From Trema orientale (lineage: Eukaryota; Streptophyta; Magnoliopsida; Rosales; Cannabaceae): a stretch of 64,000 bases of DNA. The stretch spans positions 291,735-355,734 of the forward strand of contig JXTC01000114.1 in assembly GCA_002914845.1 (NCBI GenBank). The letters run 5' to 3'. Every line of letters starts with the position of its first letter. Position 1 is the stretch's first letter. The translations under genes and the position numbers were made by a program. Below are positions 37,693 through 47,239 of the stretch, in pieces. The notes beneath the pieces are model-generated. The model made no database searches and was not told where the DNA came from. It was given only the letters and a program-made list of their open reading frames with translations.

Positions 37693-38027
37693 TGTTAAGA
37701 AAGAGTATTGTAGGAAGAGATTTCTGAAATGGTAATTTGATTCATTAAACTTTAATTGTTAGTACAAATAACTTTATATACTGGTAGAAGAGTAACTAAA
37801 GGTGCATTGGGTATAGGATTCAAATCCTATTCTACAAATCTGGAAACAGTTTTCATATAGAAAGTTAATAGAGTAAAACAGTTTATCCTATCAATTTTCT
37901 ATAAATTTGTAGAATATGATTCGAATCTTATACCAAATGCGCCCTAAGCTTCTAACTGAATCTGACATGTGTTAAACTACCTCTACTAGAATTCTAACCA
38001 TCTAAGTAACTATCAATTGCCTTAACA
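37693..38027 (-). mobile_element. Ty1-copia 5' LTR (truncated element)
   Basis: Minus-strand LTR with perfect inverted termini TGTTAAG...CTTAACA, a TATA box (CAGTATATAAAG, about 37772-37783) and an adjacent primer-binding site. 335 bp including an inserted MITE. No matching 3' LTR was found. Confidence 0.78.
37801..37944. mobile_element. Tourist-like (PIF/Harbinger) MITE nested in the copia LTR
   Basis: About 144 bp foldback. The left end GGTGCATTGGGTATAGGATT pairs with the reverse complement of the right end, GGGCGCATTTGGTATAAGAT. It is flanked by TAA (37797-37799 and 37945-37947), the 3-bp target duplication expected for PIF/Harbinger. Confidence 0.75.
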
Positions 38028-38189
38028 CTCTCTTCACACTTTTAAGTAAAATTATAAAGTTAGAAAATTGTCATAATTTTAGCATTTTTAGGGGATATTA
38101 TCTAATAAAACCTATGACGTTTAATCTTTATTTTAAACACTTTCCAAATAATGCCGAACATAGCATTTTATTTGGATTTTTCTATTAAA

Positions 38190-38699
38190 TCTCTCTCTAT
38201 ATATATATATTAAGCCTGAAGCTCAAAACTCTGATAGCTTCTTTGATCACCATTTTATTTTAAAATTTTTAGAAAAATCCTAATTTTTTCATGATATGAT
38301 TGGTCCAATCATTATTTTTCTTTGCTATGATTAGTTGTAATATATACATGTATTATATAATATTATATTTAAATTAATATTAATGATATCTTATAATAAA
38401 TTTAGTTCATCGAATCGAACAAATAATTGTGCTACATTCGTCTCATCAAAATAAATATAGAGATAGATAAAAACATAATTTAATATTTTATAAAATATTA
38501 TATTTAATTTAATATTAATGATTACTTATATTAAATTTAGTTCATCGAACGTCAAAAAGTTGTGTTACATTCGTCTCATCAAAATAAATTAAGAGATAAA
38601 TATATTTTTTGATGTTGAAATACATTGAACTTAACTATACATTAGGCTTAATATATGCAATATTAATACAACTCGCGCAAAGCGCGGTATAACGACTAA
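38190..38699 (+). mobile_element. Non-autonomous Helitron-like element, copy 2
   Basis: 510 bp starting TCTCTCTATATATAT and ending with the hairpin CGCGCAAAGCGCG, then GTATAACGACTAA|T. CTAA satisfies the CTRR terminus; it is preceded by A and followed by T. Same family as 31230-31751, opposite orientation. It also lies between two copies of TTTTCTATTAAATCTC (38178-38193 and 38700-38715), which is not expected for a Helitron. Confidence 0.82.
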
Positions 38700-39235
38700 T
38701 TTTCTATTAAATCTCACTAGTTCCATTTATATGGTTAAAATTGAAGTTCAAAATTGTAGAAAAAGATGTCTTTGCCCTCTAAAATTGCCAAAAGGAGGAT
38801 TAATACCAAATGACAAATAATTCTTAATATTTGAGAAATTCATTTATGACAACATTTAAATACACAAATATTCTTCTTTTATTTATATTTTTTGATTTTA
38901 AAATCTAAAGAGTAATTTATTTATTGCTACTTTATAAGCATAATTCATTTCATTAGATAAAAATTTCATGGCTACGAGTAAAATATTTAAAGTATGACTT
39001 AGAAAGGGGCGTTACATCTTTCAGTCCGTGAGTATTATCGGAACATTAAGACATTAAGTCGGAGTCTCTTTTTTTGTTTTTTTGTTTTTTTTTGGTAAGA
39101 ATTAAGTAGGAGTCTCTCGGTGTAATTTCCATGTTTTCATATCATTTTTGAGGAGAGTCTCGGTGTAATTTCAGCCAAAAACAAATGTGCAAGTAAGTGG
39201 CTGATTGCTATTGGCTAAGCATTGTACATGTACTA
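38700..39235. other. Intergenic/promoter region upstream of PNO1
   Basis: AT-rich with no gene. A short repeated phrase, AGGAGTCTC/GAGAGTCTCGGTGTAATTTC, is present near 39108 and 39153. Confidence 0.4.
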
Positions 39236-39261
39236 CACCGTAGTACACTTGATCACAGATG

Positions 39262-39270
39262 AAGCCCTAA
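39262..39270 (+). promoter_or_regulatory. Telo-box-like element at the PNO1 5' end
   Basis: AAGCCCTAA is one base from the telo-box AAACCCTAA, which is enriched near start sites of plant ribosome-biogenesis genes. It lies at the likely start of the leader, which fits a PNO1 gene but is a weak site on its own. Confidence 0.35.
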
Positions 39271-39403
39271 TTTCTCACCCTCAGGGCCTCTTCCGCGGGA
39301 AAGGGCAGAAATCTTCTGCCTTTCTCTTTTTTGCAAACACCAGAAAGCTTCCACTCGACACCGCCGCCTCCTCCTCCTCCGAAGAACTCGTTCCTTCTCC
39401 GAG

Positions 39404-39937
39404 GTATCTAATCAACTCGCCGAGACCTTTCTCTCCTCTAGTCCCTTACTGGTATTTTTTATTTATTTATTTATTTTTTCTGTTTAAAAATGACTTTTAT
39501 ATATTAGGAGCTTCTTTCAATGTTAAATTATGGATTTTTTCTTTACTCTGGTCATAAATTTTCTGGGTAGCTGAGCTATTTGTGTTTTGTTGAGGATATC
39601 TTTTCTGGGTATCTCGATTTTTGACGTAGAAATTCTTGTTGGTCTGTAGAATTCGAATTTTTTGTTTTATTGTATTTTGAGGAATTTATGTTTGATGAAT
39701 GAATTTTGAAAATAATTTTAATTGTAAGATTGATTCTGGAAAAAAATTTAACTCACTTTCCAAAGTTTGAGATTCCTGTGGTGTTGGTATTTGTTTTTGT
39801 AACCTTAATTGTTTGGAATATTTTATTTCATTCTGTTTTTCTGATTTAGATCTATTTTTTTTTTCCTTCTAATGCAGTGGTCTCTTTATATTGTGTATTA
39901 CTAAAGGTTTGAACCAAACTCTGTTAAATCCTTTCAG
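39404..39937 (+). other. Intron in the PNO1 5' UTR
   Basis: Donor GAG|GTATCT at 39404 and acceptor CTTTCAG at 39937 flank a T-rich 534-bp sequence typical of a plant leader intron. It removes the region between the CT-rich first exon (about 39260-39403) and the coding exon. An alternative acceptor (AATGCAG) lies near 39878. Confidence 0.65.
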
Positions 39938-39960
39938 GTTGAAGTCAGCACTATCGAAAA

Positions 39961-40647
39961 ATGCAGTCTAACACTGACCAGGCTACTTCTTCCATGGAAG
40001 GTGAAGCAATACCATCTGAAATGAATCCTGCATCTGGGTCTTTGTCTTTGCCACCAAAACCAAAGTTTGAGCCGCTTACGGCTCATGAGATGTCTGAAGG
40101 TCGAGTTCAGTTTCGAAAGGTCTCTGTTCCGCCACATCGCTATTCACCTCTGAAGAAAGCTTGGATGGATATCTACACGCCAGTATACGAACAGATGAAG
40201 ATTGACATCCGGATGAATCTCAAGGCTCGTAAGGTGGAATTAAAGACAAGACATGACACGCCTGATATTAGTAATCTACAGAAGTGTGCTGACTTTGTTC
40301 ATGCTTTCATGCTCGGTTTTGATGTGATTGATGCCATTGCTCTTCTGCGTTTGGACGAGCTCTATGTGGAGTCTTTTGAAATTAAGGATGTTAAAACGCT
40401 CCGGGGAGAGCACTTGTCTCGTGCTATTGGTAGACTATCTGGGAAAGGTGGTAAGACAAAGTTTGCGATTGAGAATGCTACGAAGACAAGAATTGTGATT
40501 GCTGACACCAAGATTCACATATTGGGGTCTTTTGCAAATATTAAGGTTGCAAGGGATTCCCTTTGCAGCCTAATTTTAGGTTCACCTGCTGGAAAGGTTT
40601 ACTCAAAACTAAGAGCCGTTACTGCTAGATTGGCAGAAAGATTTTGA
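39961..40647 (+). CDS. PNO1: PNO1 (partner of NOB1 / Dim2) KH-domain ribosome-assembly factor
   Basis: 228 residues in one coding exon. PNO1/Dim2 binds pre-40S particles near the 3' end of 18S rRNA and recruits or restrains the NOB1 endonuclease during small-subunit maturation, in nucleolus and cytoplasm. Residues 1-45 are a variable low-complexity N-terminus. A conserved core follows (FRKVSVPPHRYSPLKKAW near 51-68; KARKVELKTR near 88-97). The C-terminal KH domain (~150-207) has GKGGKT at 161-166, then FAIENATKTRIVI and IHILGSFANI. Length matches plant orthologues and is slightly shorter than animal ones because the N-terminus is short. The ATG at 39961 is the first after the leader intron; a second in-frame Met occurs at residue 12. 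All conserved blocks are intact. Confidence 0.95.
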   Translation: MQSNTDQATSSMEGEAIPSEMNPASGSLSLPPKPKFEPLTAHEMSEGRVQFRKVSVPPHRYSPLKKAWMDIYTPVYEQMKIDIRMNLKARKVELKTRHDTPDISNLQKCADFVHAFMLGFDVIDAIALLRLDELYVESFEIKDVKTLRGEHLSRAIGRLSGKGGKTKFAIENATKTRIVIADTKIHILGSFANIKVARDSLCSLILGSPAGKVYSKLRAVTARLAERF

Positions 40648-42399
40648 TGCTTACATAAGATTTTGATGCTTACATTTTGCGATCTTGTGAGAGTTTATCA
40701 CTGTGAGTTATAATTTTTGTTAGTCAGTTATAAGCTGTTATTTTTTTTGTTCTTGGGAAATCGATTATAAGCTTAGTTTGTTGAGAATTGAGTTGTGATT
40801 TGCTCATGAAATTTTTGAGGAAGAGTTATGTCGAGAAATTGTCATTTATAAGGATGTCGCTTGTACTTAGATGTCTTTAATGAACTACAATTACCATACA
40901 TGAATGTGCATTGAATGGATTCTTTTCTGATGAATTCACTTTTCTTTTCTACGGAATTGATCTGATGGAAACTTCACATATGGAATTTCGAATGGTTGAC
41001 ATAGAAAATGATAGTCTAAATCATAGAACTACAGTGGATTAAATGATCAACCAAAATTTATGAGTTTTGAAGGAGTCAGAAGAAAATTGTTCATCCTCCT
41101 AGTTTTATTTTAAGCTTTGGAAAAAATTTTAGTACTTCATTGTTCTTGATGACTACTTTTGTATAAAAAATTTTCATGGTAAACTAGACGTCAATGATTT
41201 GATGAAATTATGTCCTGTATTTTTCTTCCGTTCTCAGCAGTGCTTAAACATGGTTTTCCATTATTTCTGTTCCAAAATTATGAATTGTATTCTAAACAAT
41301 TGATTTTTATGCCACTGCCTTTTGTCTTTTGCTCAATTTCTCTGTTTTCGGACCTGTATTATTTCTAAATGATATGACTAGTTTGAGTGAATTTCTATTT
41401 TGTCAAGCAGGGACATTTTTTTTGAGGGTATCTAGATTATCCTTTTGCCAGCTTTGTTTATTCGGTACTTTGGTTCAGGCTTTGTTTATGCAAGGCTTTA
41501 GTCTTATATTGTCTATTTTGTGAACCTTTGGTGTCATATCCGGTAGAATAAGCTTGTTTACTTTAATAAGGATGCTTTTGTTATTGACAATTCCTCTGCT
41601 TTAGGATAGCACGTGAGAAACTCACCAAGTTCAGCTTTTCTTTTTCTAACAACTGGATTTGAAACCAAGTGCATGGCAATCGTTTACTCACATTGATATT
41701 GTGCATTTGTTTGTCAGCCTTAGATTGAACTTACAAAAATGAGGCTGATGATGATGATGAATTAAGATGATCCCTTTTACAGAGTTAAAAATCATGATAT
41801 TGTATTTACAAACGGATTAGAAACCAGAGACGGTTGCAAGGTTCTATTTTATACATTTTAGCAATAAAGATTAGTATTAAGATGGTGTCTTAAAAAGTTC
41901 GTTGTCTTTTATCCACAGCATATATAACCCCAGTTCTATTGAAGGTTATAACTCAATTTGGCATGTAAAAAAAGTATATCCTTGTAGTGGTCCTCTTCCA
42001 TTACACTGTATATATCTTTTAATTTATAATTTGTCTTTCTATGTTTCTTGCATGGCGATTGTAAAAGGGGCCTTGGCAATTAATTTAAAGTCTGGTTCTT
42101 TGAGGTTCATTTCTTTAACAGAAGTTTTCTTCATAAGGCTAATTTAGTTGAGCTTCAAGATGGACTCTAATGCAAACAAAGTGGGAATCGAATATTACAT
42201 CAATATATACAGTCATGATACAAAGCTAAAGTATCTAATTTTTCTAACAATTTATTTACCCAGAGACCCAGTTTAATCCTATAAATGAGAAGAAAATAAC
42301 AATGATCTTTTAGTACTCCATCCACCTTTTTCTCTGAGAAGGATCCTAAAACGACCACATTACATTATACATAGTAGCGCACACGCGTGGCTTGCCCCT
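40648..42399. other. Intergenic region between convergent PNO1 and SAUR
   Basis: The first ~280 bp are probably the PNO1 3' UTR. The rest is T-rich unique-looking DNA with a (GAT)n run near 41745-41760. No further gene is supported. Confidence 0.45.
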
Positions 42400-42927
42400 C
42401 TATGCCTTTTTACCGTTCTTTTTCTTATCCTTGGACAGACATCTGGACAAAATTTTCTGAAAATCTTCTTCCTCACATGGGATCTCTATTGCACCATCTT
42501 GCTCAAAACCGTACTCCTCAGCAGTTTTATCCATCAAACCCCTAAAATCCGGCATTGACAAGCAGCTCATGGGAATCACAAACCTCCTCAGCTCACGCCC
42601 CACGTAGACCACCACGAACCCTCTAGGAACATCTGTGCTCTCTGAGCCTGGGAGCCCACCGTCGGACAGCTTTCCAGCGAGCAACGACTCTGTTGAGTTC
42701 TCGCTCTCGACAGAGTCCAGGGGCCCCAGCATGTCCTCTCCAGCTAAAGAAGAAGAAGCAATAGTAGTAGTACTAGAATTAGTTTTATGGTAATTGACTG
42801 GTGCCCTCCATGGCATTTTGTTGTAAATGTTCTTTGGCTGAGCTATAATGTGCTTGCCCCTGTTGATCATGGTTAAAGGCTGCAAATTGGAAACAAACTT
42901 CTTGGTGCTATGTGTAGCAAGTTTCAT
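42400..42927 (-). CDS. SAUR family protein with long N-terminal extension, intronless
   Basis: 175 residues. The SAUR core is at ~99-163: VPRGFVVVYVG, ELRRFVIPMSCLSMPDFRGLM, the TAEEYGF motif and IPCEEEDF (149-156), then a Lys-rich C-terminus (KDKKKNGKK). The first ~98 residues are a basic then Ser/Thr-rich extension (PKNIYNKMPWRAP motif near 31-43). A minority of longer SAURs have such an extension. The start at 42927 is the furthest upstream ATG; Met20 and Met38 are alternatives. It differs strongly from the SAUR at 27521, so the two are not recent tandem copies. It lies tail to tail with PNO1. Expected role is auxin/cell-expansion regulation, as for the family. The region 5' of this gene is partly duplicated at 50360-50860. 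Confidence 0.9.
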   Translation of the reverse strand: MKLATHSTKKFVSNLQPLTMINRGKHIIAQPKNIYNKMPWRAPVNYHKTNSSTTTIASSSLAGEDMLGPLDSVESENSTESLLAGKLSDGGLPGSESTDVPRGFVVVYVGRELRRFVIPMSCLSMPDFRGLMDKTAEEYGFEQDGAIEIPCEEEDFQKILSRCLSKDKKKNGKKA

Positions 42928-43359
42928 TTTGTTTTAACAAAAGAGAAAATAATAATATATGTAATAAGAAATTATACCAAAAGTAATACTTTAATTCTCC
43001 TTGCTATAACTACCAAATATTTACAACTGATACATGCAACATGTCTTGATCAAGGCACAACTTCATGCATATTCACGTAAGTCTATATGCATGTCATACA
43101 AAATTGGTTAAATATCAAAGGGGTTTTGTCGATGGAAAAAACAGAATAAAATTTCTTTCCCTGAAAGAAAGAGAGGGAAATTTTGTTTGGTTTAGAGAAT
43201 GCATGTTGCTTTATTCATAGGTTGAAGGAATAAGGGATGATTGGATGGAAAGAAATTAGCATATATATAATAAACATTGACTGCTAAACCATACATTCTA
43301 ACAAGCGGCTTCTATCTTTGGGCTGTACTGATCTGTAACCAATTTGTGGTCCTTGTTTT
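42928..43359. other. Upstream region of the second SAUR
   Basis: Promoter and leader of the minus-strand SAUR, AT-rich. No auxin response element (TGTCTC/GAGACA) was recognised. Confidence 0.35.
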
Positions 43360-43690
43360 GGTCAATGCTGTTAAATGGTAAAACCAATCTGGTATTTGTC
43401 AATATTAGTCATAAAAGATTATGAGGTCGTCTTTAGTTTGATTATTGTTATTGCAACCATGTTCCACTCTTTTTCCTTTTTTCTCTCCCCCGCCCCGGGG
43501 GCCCCTCGGTTGTTTAATTACTAATCACAGTAGTGGTAAAACACTATGTCAAAGCACTGATAGAAGGGACTCCGATTTTCAGTAGGACTAATTACAAAGT
43601 GACATAAATATTCAAATTATGTGTCAAGTTAAAATTTTCCTGTTATCTCTTTACCCGTATACTTTGTGATATGCAAGCCCTTGTTTCTGC
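43360..43690. repeat. Segmental duplication block, copy 1 (empty MITE site)
   Basis: Colinear with 50360-50860. Shared phrases include ATTATGAGGTCGTCTTTAGTTTG (in diverged form), GTGACATAAATATTCAAATTA versus the similar block near 50550, and CATACTTTGTGATAT-type sequence. At 43615-43623 (AATTATGTG) this copy lacks the MITE found in the other. Confidence 0.65.
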
Positions 43691-43714
43691 CAAATATATG
43701 TGTGTATTCGTATA

Positions 43715-43957
43715 GGGCACCAATCCAGCAGGTATTTTTCTTTTTTCCCTGTACATAGGTATTAATTTGGCTAATAAAATTTTTTCATGCACATTTTTTT
43801 ATATTAAAAAATAAGAGAGAGAAATAGCATTAATGATGCACGTCTTTTTATGCTCATCATTATAGCCGTTAGATCATTGTTAGATGAGGATCCAATGGCT
43901 AGAAAAAAAATACCTGCACATAGGTGGAAAAAAAAAAAACCTACCGGATTGGCAACC
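43715..43957. mobile_element. MITE family C, copy 1
   Basis: 243 bp with inverted ends GGGCACCAATCCAGCAGGTA and (reverse complement) GGTTGCCAATCCGGTAGGTT. The interior, GAGAGAAATAGCATTAATGATG, matches the copy at 63740-63985 in diverged form. The right flank is (TA)n; a 9-bp duplication is only partial. MULE-type is likely. Confidence 0.75.
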
Positions 43958-44369
43958 ATATATATATATATTTAGTTAATGGAAGTCTTAAGTCTCTCTC
44001 TGCCCCTTTATTTTTTTATCTTATGTATTTTCATAATGAATTTCTTTAAGTCTATGTTGTAGAATCCTAATTACCATATGCACTAACGTCATAATATTAA
44101 GAGTAGAACTGCATACACAAGCTGCACGGCTTGTTTGTCCATCAAAACGACTATTTCAAATAGTAAAACACCTGAAAGTGGGAGAAGTAAGGGGGGTGAG
44201 CATTTATATGCTCAGTAGAAATTCAATTACTTTTTTAAATTGGTGTAATTTTACCAAACCTGCATGGTTAACACCTTTCCAAAATCCAGTTGTAAACTAA
44301 ATTTATAAAATAATTGATATCCATAATATTCAAATATTCAAAACTAAAACTAAAACTACATTATTGTAC
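43958..44369. other. AT-rich intergenic stretch
   Basis: Contains the self-complementary phrase GAGCATTTATATGCTC near 44197-44212, often seen at edges of plant repeats. No gene. Confidence 0.35.
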
Positions 44370-46260
44370 TTATCATAAATCATTCCATCCCATGAGCACA
44401 CATTTTCTCATCACGAACCCGAGTAACTCGTACTACATGTACTAAGTACTCTCTGCCTGATACCTATCTCAGAAAACTAGAAGGACACCCATGTATCTAT
44501 GCCTACCGAACCGAAGGAGCGATTGCATATTTACGCCTATCGAGTAGAGGATAATTAGAAGACTCTGCTCGGGTTTATGGGTTCTCACCGAGGGCGAGGA
44601 TACTGGCCGCCCACTAAACGCCACAATTCTTAAGATGTATCTCATGTGTGATCCTATGGTATGTACAATATTTAACAGTTCGCAATAACTATGAATTCAA
44701 GAATTAATCAAATCATGCTTTAAAATCCCCACTTGGCATTATTCTGGAATTTACTGTAATATGGGCAGCACACTGCTGTATTACCTTATAATCACAATTT
44801 ACAAATATGTATAAAAATATGCACAGTCCAATCCTAGTATAATTCAATGTATTTCCGTAATTAATTAAACAATTGCGTAAACCGCAATTTTTTATAAATC
44901 AACTATAATGCAATTGTAAATCAAAATAGTTATAAAACAAGGTAATTGAACCCCTACCTCAATATGGCAGCTATACCAAGCTAAAGACACTCGAAGAAAC
45001 TCCCGTTAGTCACTTAGATGCTCGAATGATTGTTTCGGGATCTTGATAAGCTCAAAAAAGTGACTTTTCTAACGGAACCTCGGATTGAGAAACGGAGATC
45101 AGCACTGAATTCAGAGCACCCAAAAATGCTAGGTTAGACATATAATTTGTCAAAAATGAGTCCCGAAGCGGGACTCTACCCGTGACACACAAAACGATAT
45201 TATTCATGAGCCATGTATCTCGATTTTCGTGTCACTTTGAAACATGGTCATATTTTACATCAAAATTCATCTCTCGATCTTGCTAAGTCCAAATTCGAAG
45301 TCGCAATTCAATTTCAATGTCTCGTGCCTTAAATGAGCTTTAAATCCGAGAATTACAAAGATGTCACTTTTTCAAAATATTTAGAAAAATATCATATTTC
45401 AATTTGAAAATTCTTCCGTTACCACATTTCAATTCAACATGAAACAATCGTATTTATTCATGTTTCAATCTCTTCTTTTAACCCATAAAAGTTTTACGAC
45501 TGAACTAATTAGTTCATAAAAATAATTACAAAAATATCATATTTCAATTTGAAAATTCTCCCGTTACTACCTTGCATTTCGATTCAATATGAAACAATCG
45601 TATTTATTCATGTTTCAGTCTCTTCTTTTAACCGATAAAAGTTTCATGATTGGACTAATTAGTCCATGAAAATAATTACAAAAATAATATTTTTAAAAAT
45701 ATTCGTGAAAATACCAAATTTACAAACCAGATTTTCTCACAAACCAAATGTCAATTCTACGCAACACAACCAGCTATCAACTTGTTTTAAATCATGTAAT
45801 CAATTACATCACAAAGTCTTATGATCAATATTTGAAATTTACGAGAATAATTATAAAAATATCATATTTTTGTTACAAAAACGGTCATTAATGGTTAAAC
45901 ACTCACCGGAGCAAAATTTTTCGGCAATCCATGGCTGGGACCTGTCGGGTCCAACGTTGGGTGGTGATCTGGGTTAGTGGGAGCAGCTGAAGGTAGTGCA
46001 CAACGGCCAAATCGCCGGATTTTACCGTGATTTGGGCGCGGCTTCACTCCAACAGCGGGAGGAGCACAGCGGCGTTGCTTCGTAGATCAGCTGGGAGCAT
46101 GCCTGGCCAAAACTCGTGGCCTGAGTCGACGCCGTTGCTGGAATTTTCGAAGAAAAACCGAGAGGTGGAGGAAGAGAGATTTCGGGGGCCTTGGATGAGA
46201 AGAGAGGGAGAGTTGAGGGATTTAAAAGAAATTTTTTATACTATAGAGCCACGTAACTTT
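44370..46260. repeat. ~2.9-kb diverged repeat, copy 1 (retrotransposon-like)
   Basis: Blocks here recur in the same order about 2.85-2.9 kb downstream. Examples: TTCTCAT-AC-AACCC-GA-TAACTC at about 44405 and 47280; GATCCTATGGTATGTACAAT at about 44650 versus a similar block at 47510; CCTACCTCA at 44956 and 47799; and a GC-rich 3' part at 45900-46240 versus 48780-49030. The overall look is of decayed retroelement DNA, but no LTR ends, primer site or protein domains were found. The GC-rich ORF near 46027-46269 lies inside the repeat and shows no domain. Confidence 0.5.
45391..45680. repeat. 145-bp tandem duplication
   Basis: ATCATATTTCAATTTGAAAA starts at 45391 and again at 45536, followed in both by TGAAACAATCGTATTTATTC. 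Confidence 0.9.
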
Positions 46261-47239
46261 CCAGTTTAATGAGCATTGTTTTCGCTATTTACACTTTGAC
46301 CTAGTTTCTAAAACTTTCTTTCAAATTCACCCTTATTTATTTACACTTTAATCCCTAATTTTAAAATTCCTTTTTCACTTTAGTGCAAATGCATCTAGAC
46401 TTAATTAAATCCAAATTTAATTTAAATACTTTAATTAAAAAAATTTCTGATATTTTAATTAAATTATCAAAAATTTTAAAATTATCAAAATACTATTGCC
46501 TTGATAATTACTCTTTTGCCCTTTAAATAGACCAGATTTTATAATCACGATTGGAAAGCCAAAACCGTAACTGTTAGTAATTTCAAATGAAAATTTGAAC
46601 ATGCAGTTAATTTTGTAGTATTTGTGGTAGACTTTGTACTTGGATTTTAATATTTTTATGATCCTTAAATCATTTCAAGTCCCATACCAAAGAAAACCTC
46701 TCATTAGACTTAATTATTCAAAAAAAAAAAAAAAAATCCATTCGAATTTAAGAAAGATCCAACTAATCTAATTATCAACTTATTTTATAAATCCTTAATT
46801 TCGTTAAAATGAGTTATATAGAAAGTCTCAATCCCAAAATGTAACTCAAAATATAAGTATTTTAAAATTTTAATAAAAATACCTAAGGAGTTATAATGTC
46901 CCATTTATACATTAAGTTCTCAAATAATAATACAATCACCCTCGTATATCTACTTAGTAGATAAATTGAACTTGATTAAATAATTAGACATGTAAAAGGA
47001 ACAGAACTTGGTATGAATACCAACCAAGAGACAATAGTAAGATCACAAGCATTCACTAAGCAACTTGTCTAGTTAATAAGACAATCTATCCGGATCAAAC
47101 AATNCTTCTGTAAACCATTTTCTTTATAAAGTCTCTGCATGGTTAGTTATGCTGAAAAACAGTTATCGAACCATAAGAATAAATCAAGTTCAGAAAATCC
47201 ATATGTGAGAGTATAGCACGAAAATTCATTATCATCTAC
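46261..47239. other. AT-rich spacer with one undetermined base
   Basis: No gene. It contains an A-run near 46721-46735 and a single N at 47104, the only ambiguous base in the window. Confidence 0.5.

Noticed and set aside
46027..46269. GC-rich open frame of 80 codons
   Set aside because: Its GC-rich segment recurs in diverged form without the frame at 48.8-49.1 kb; it belongs to a repeat.
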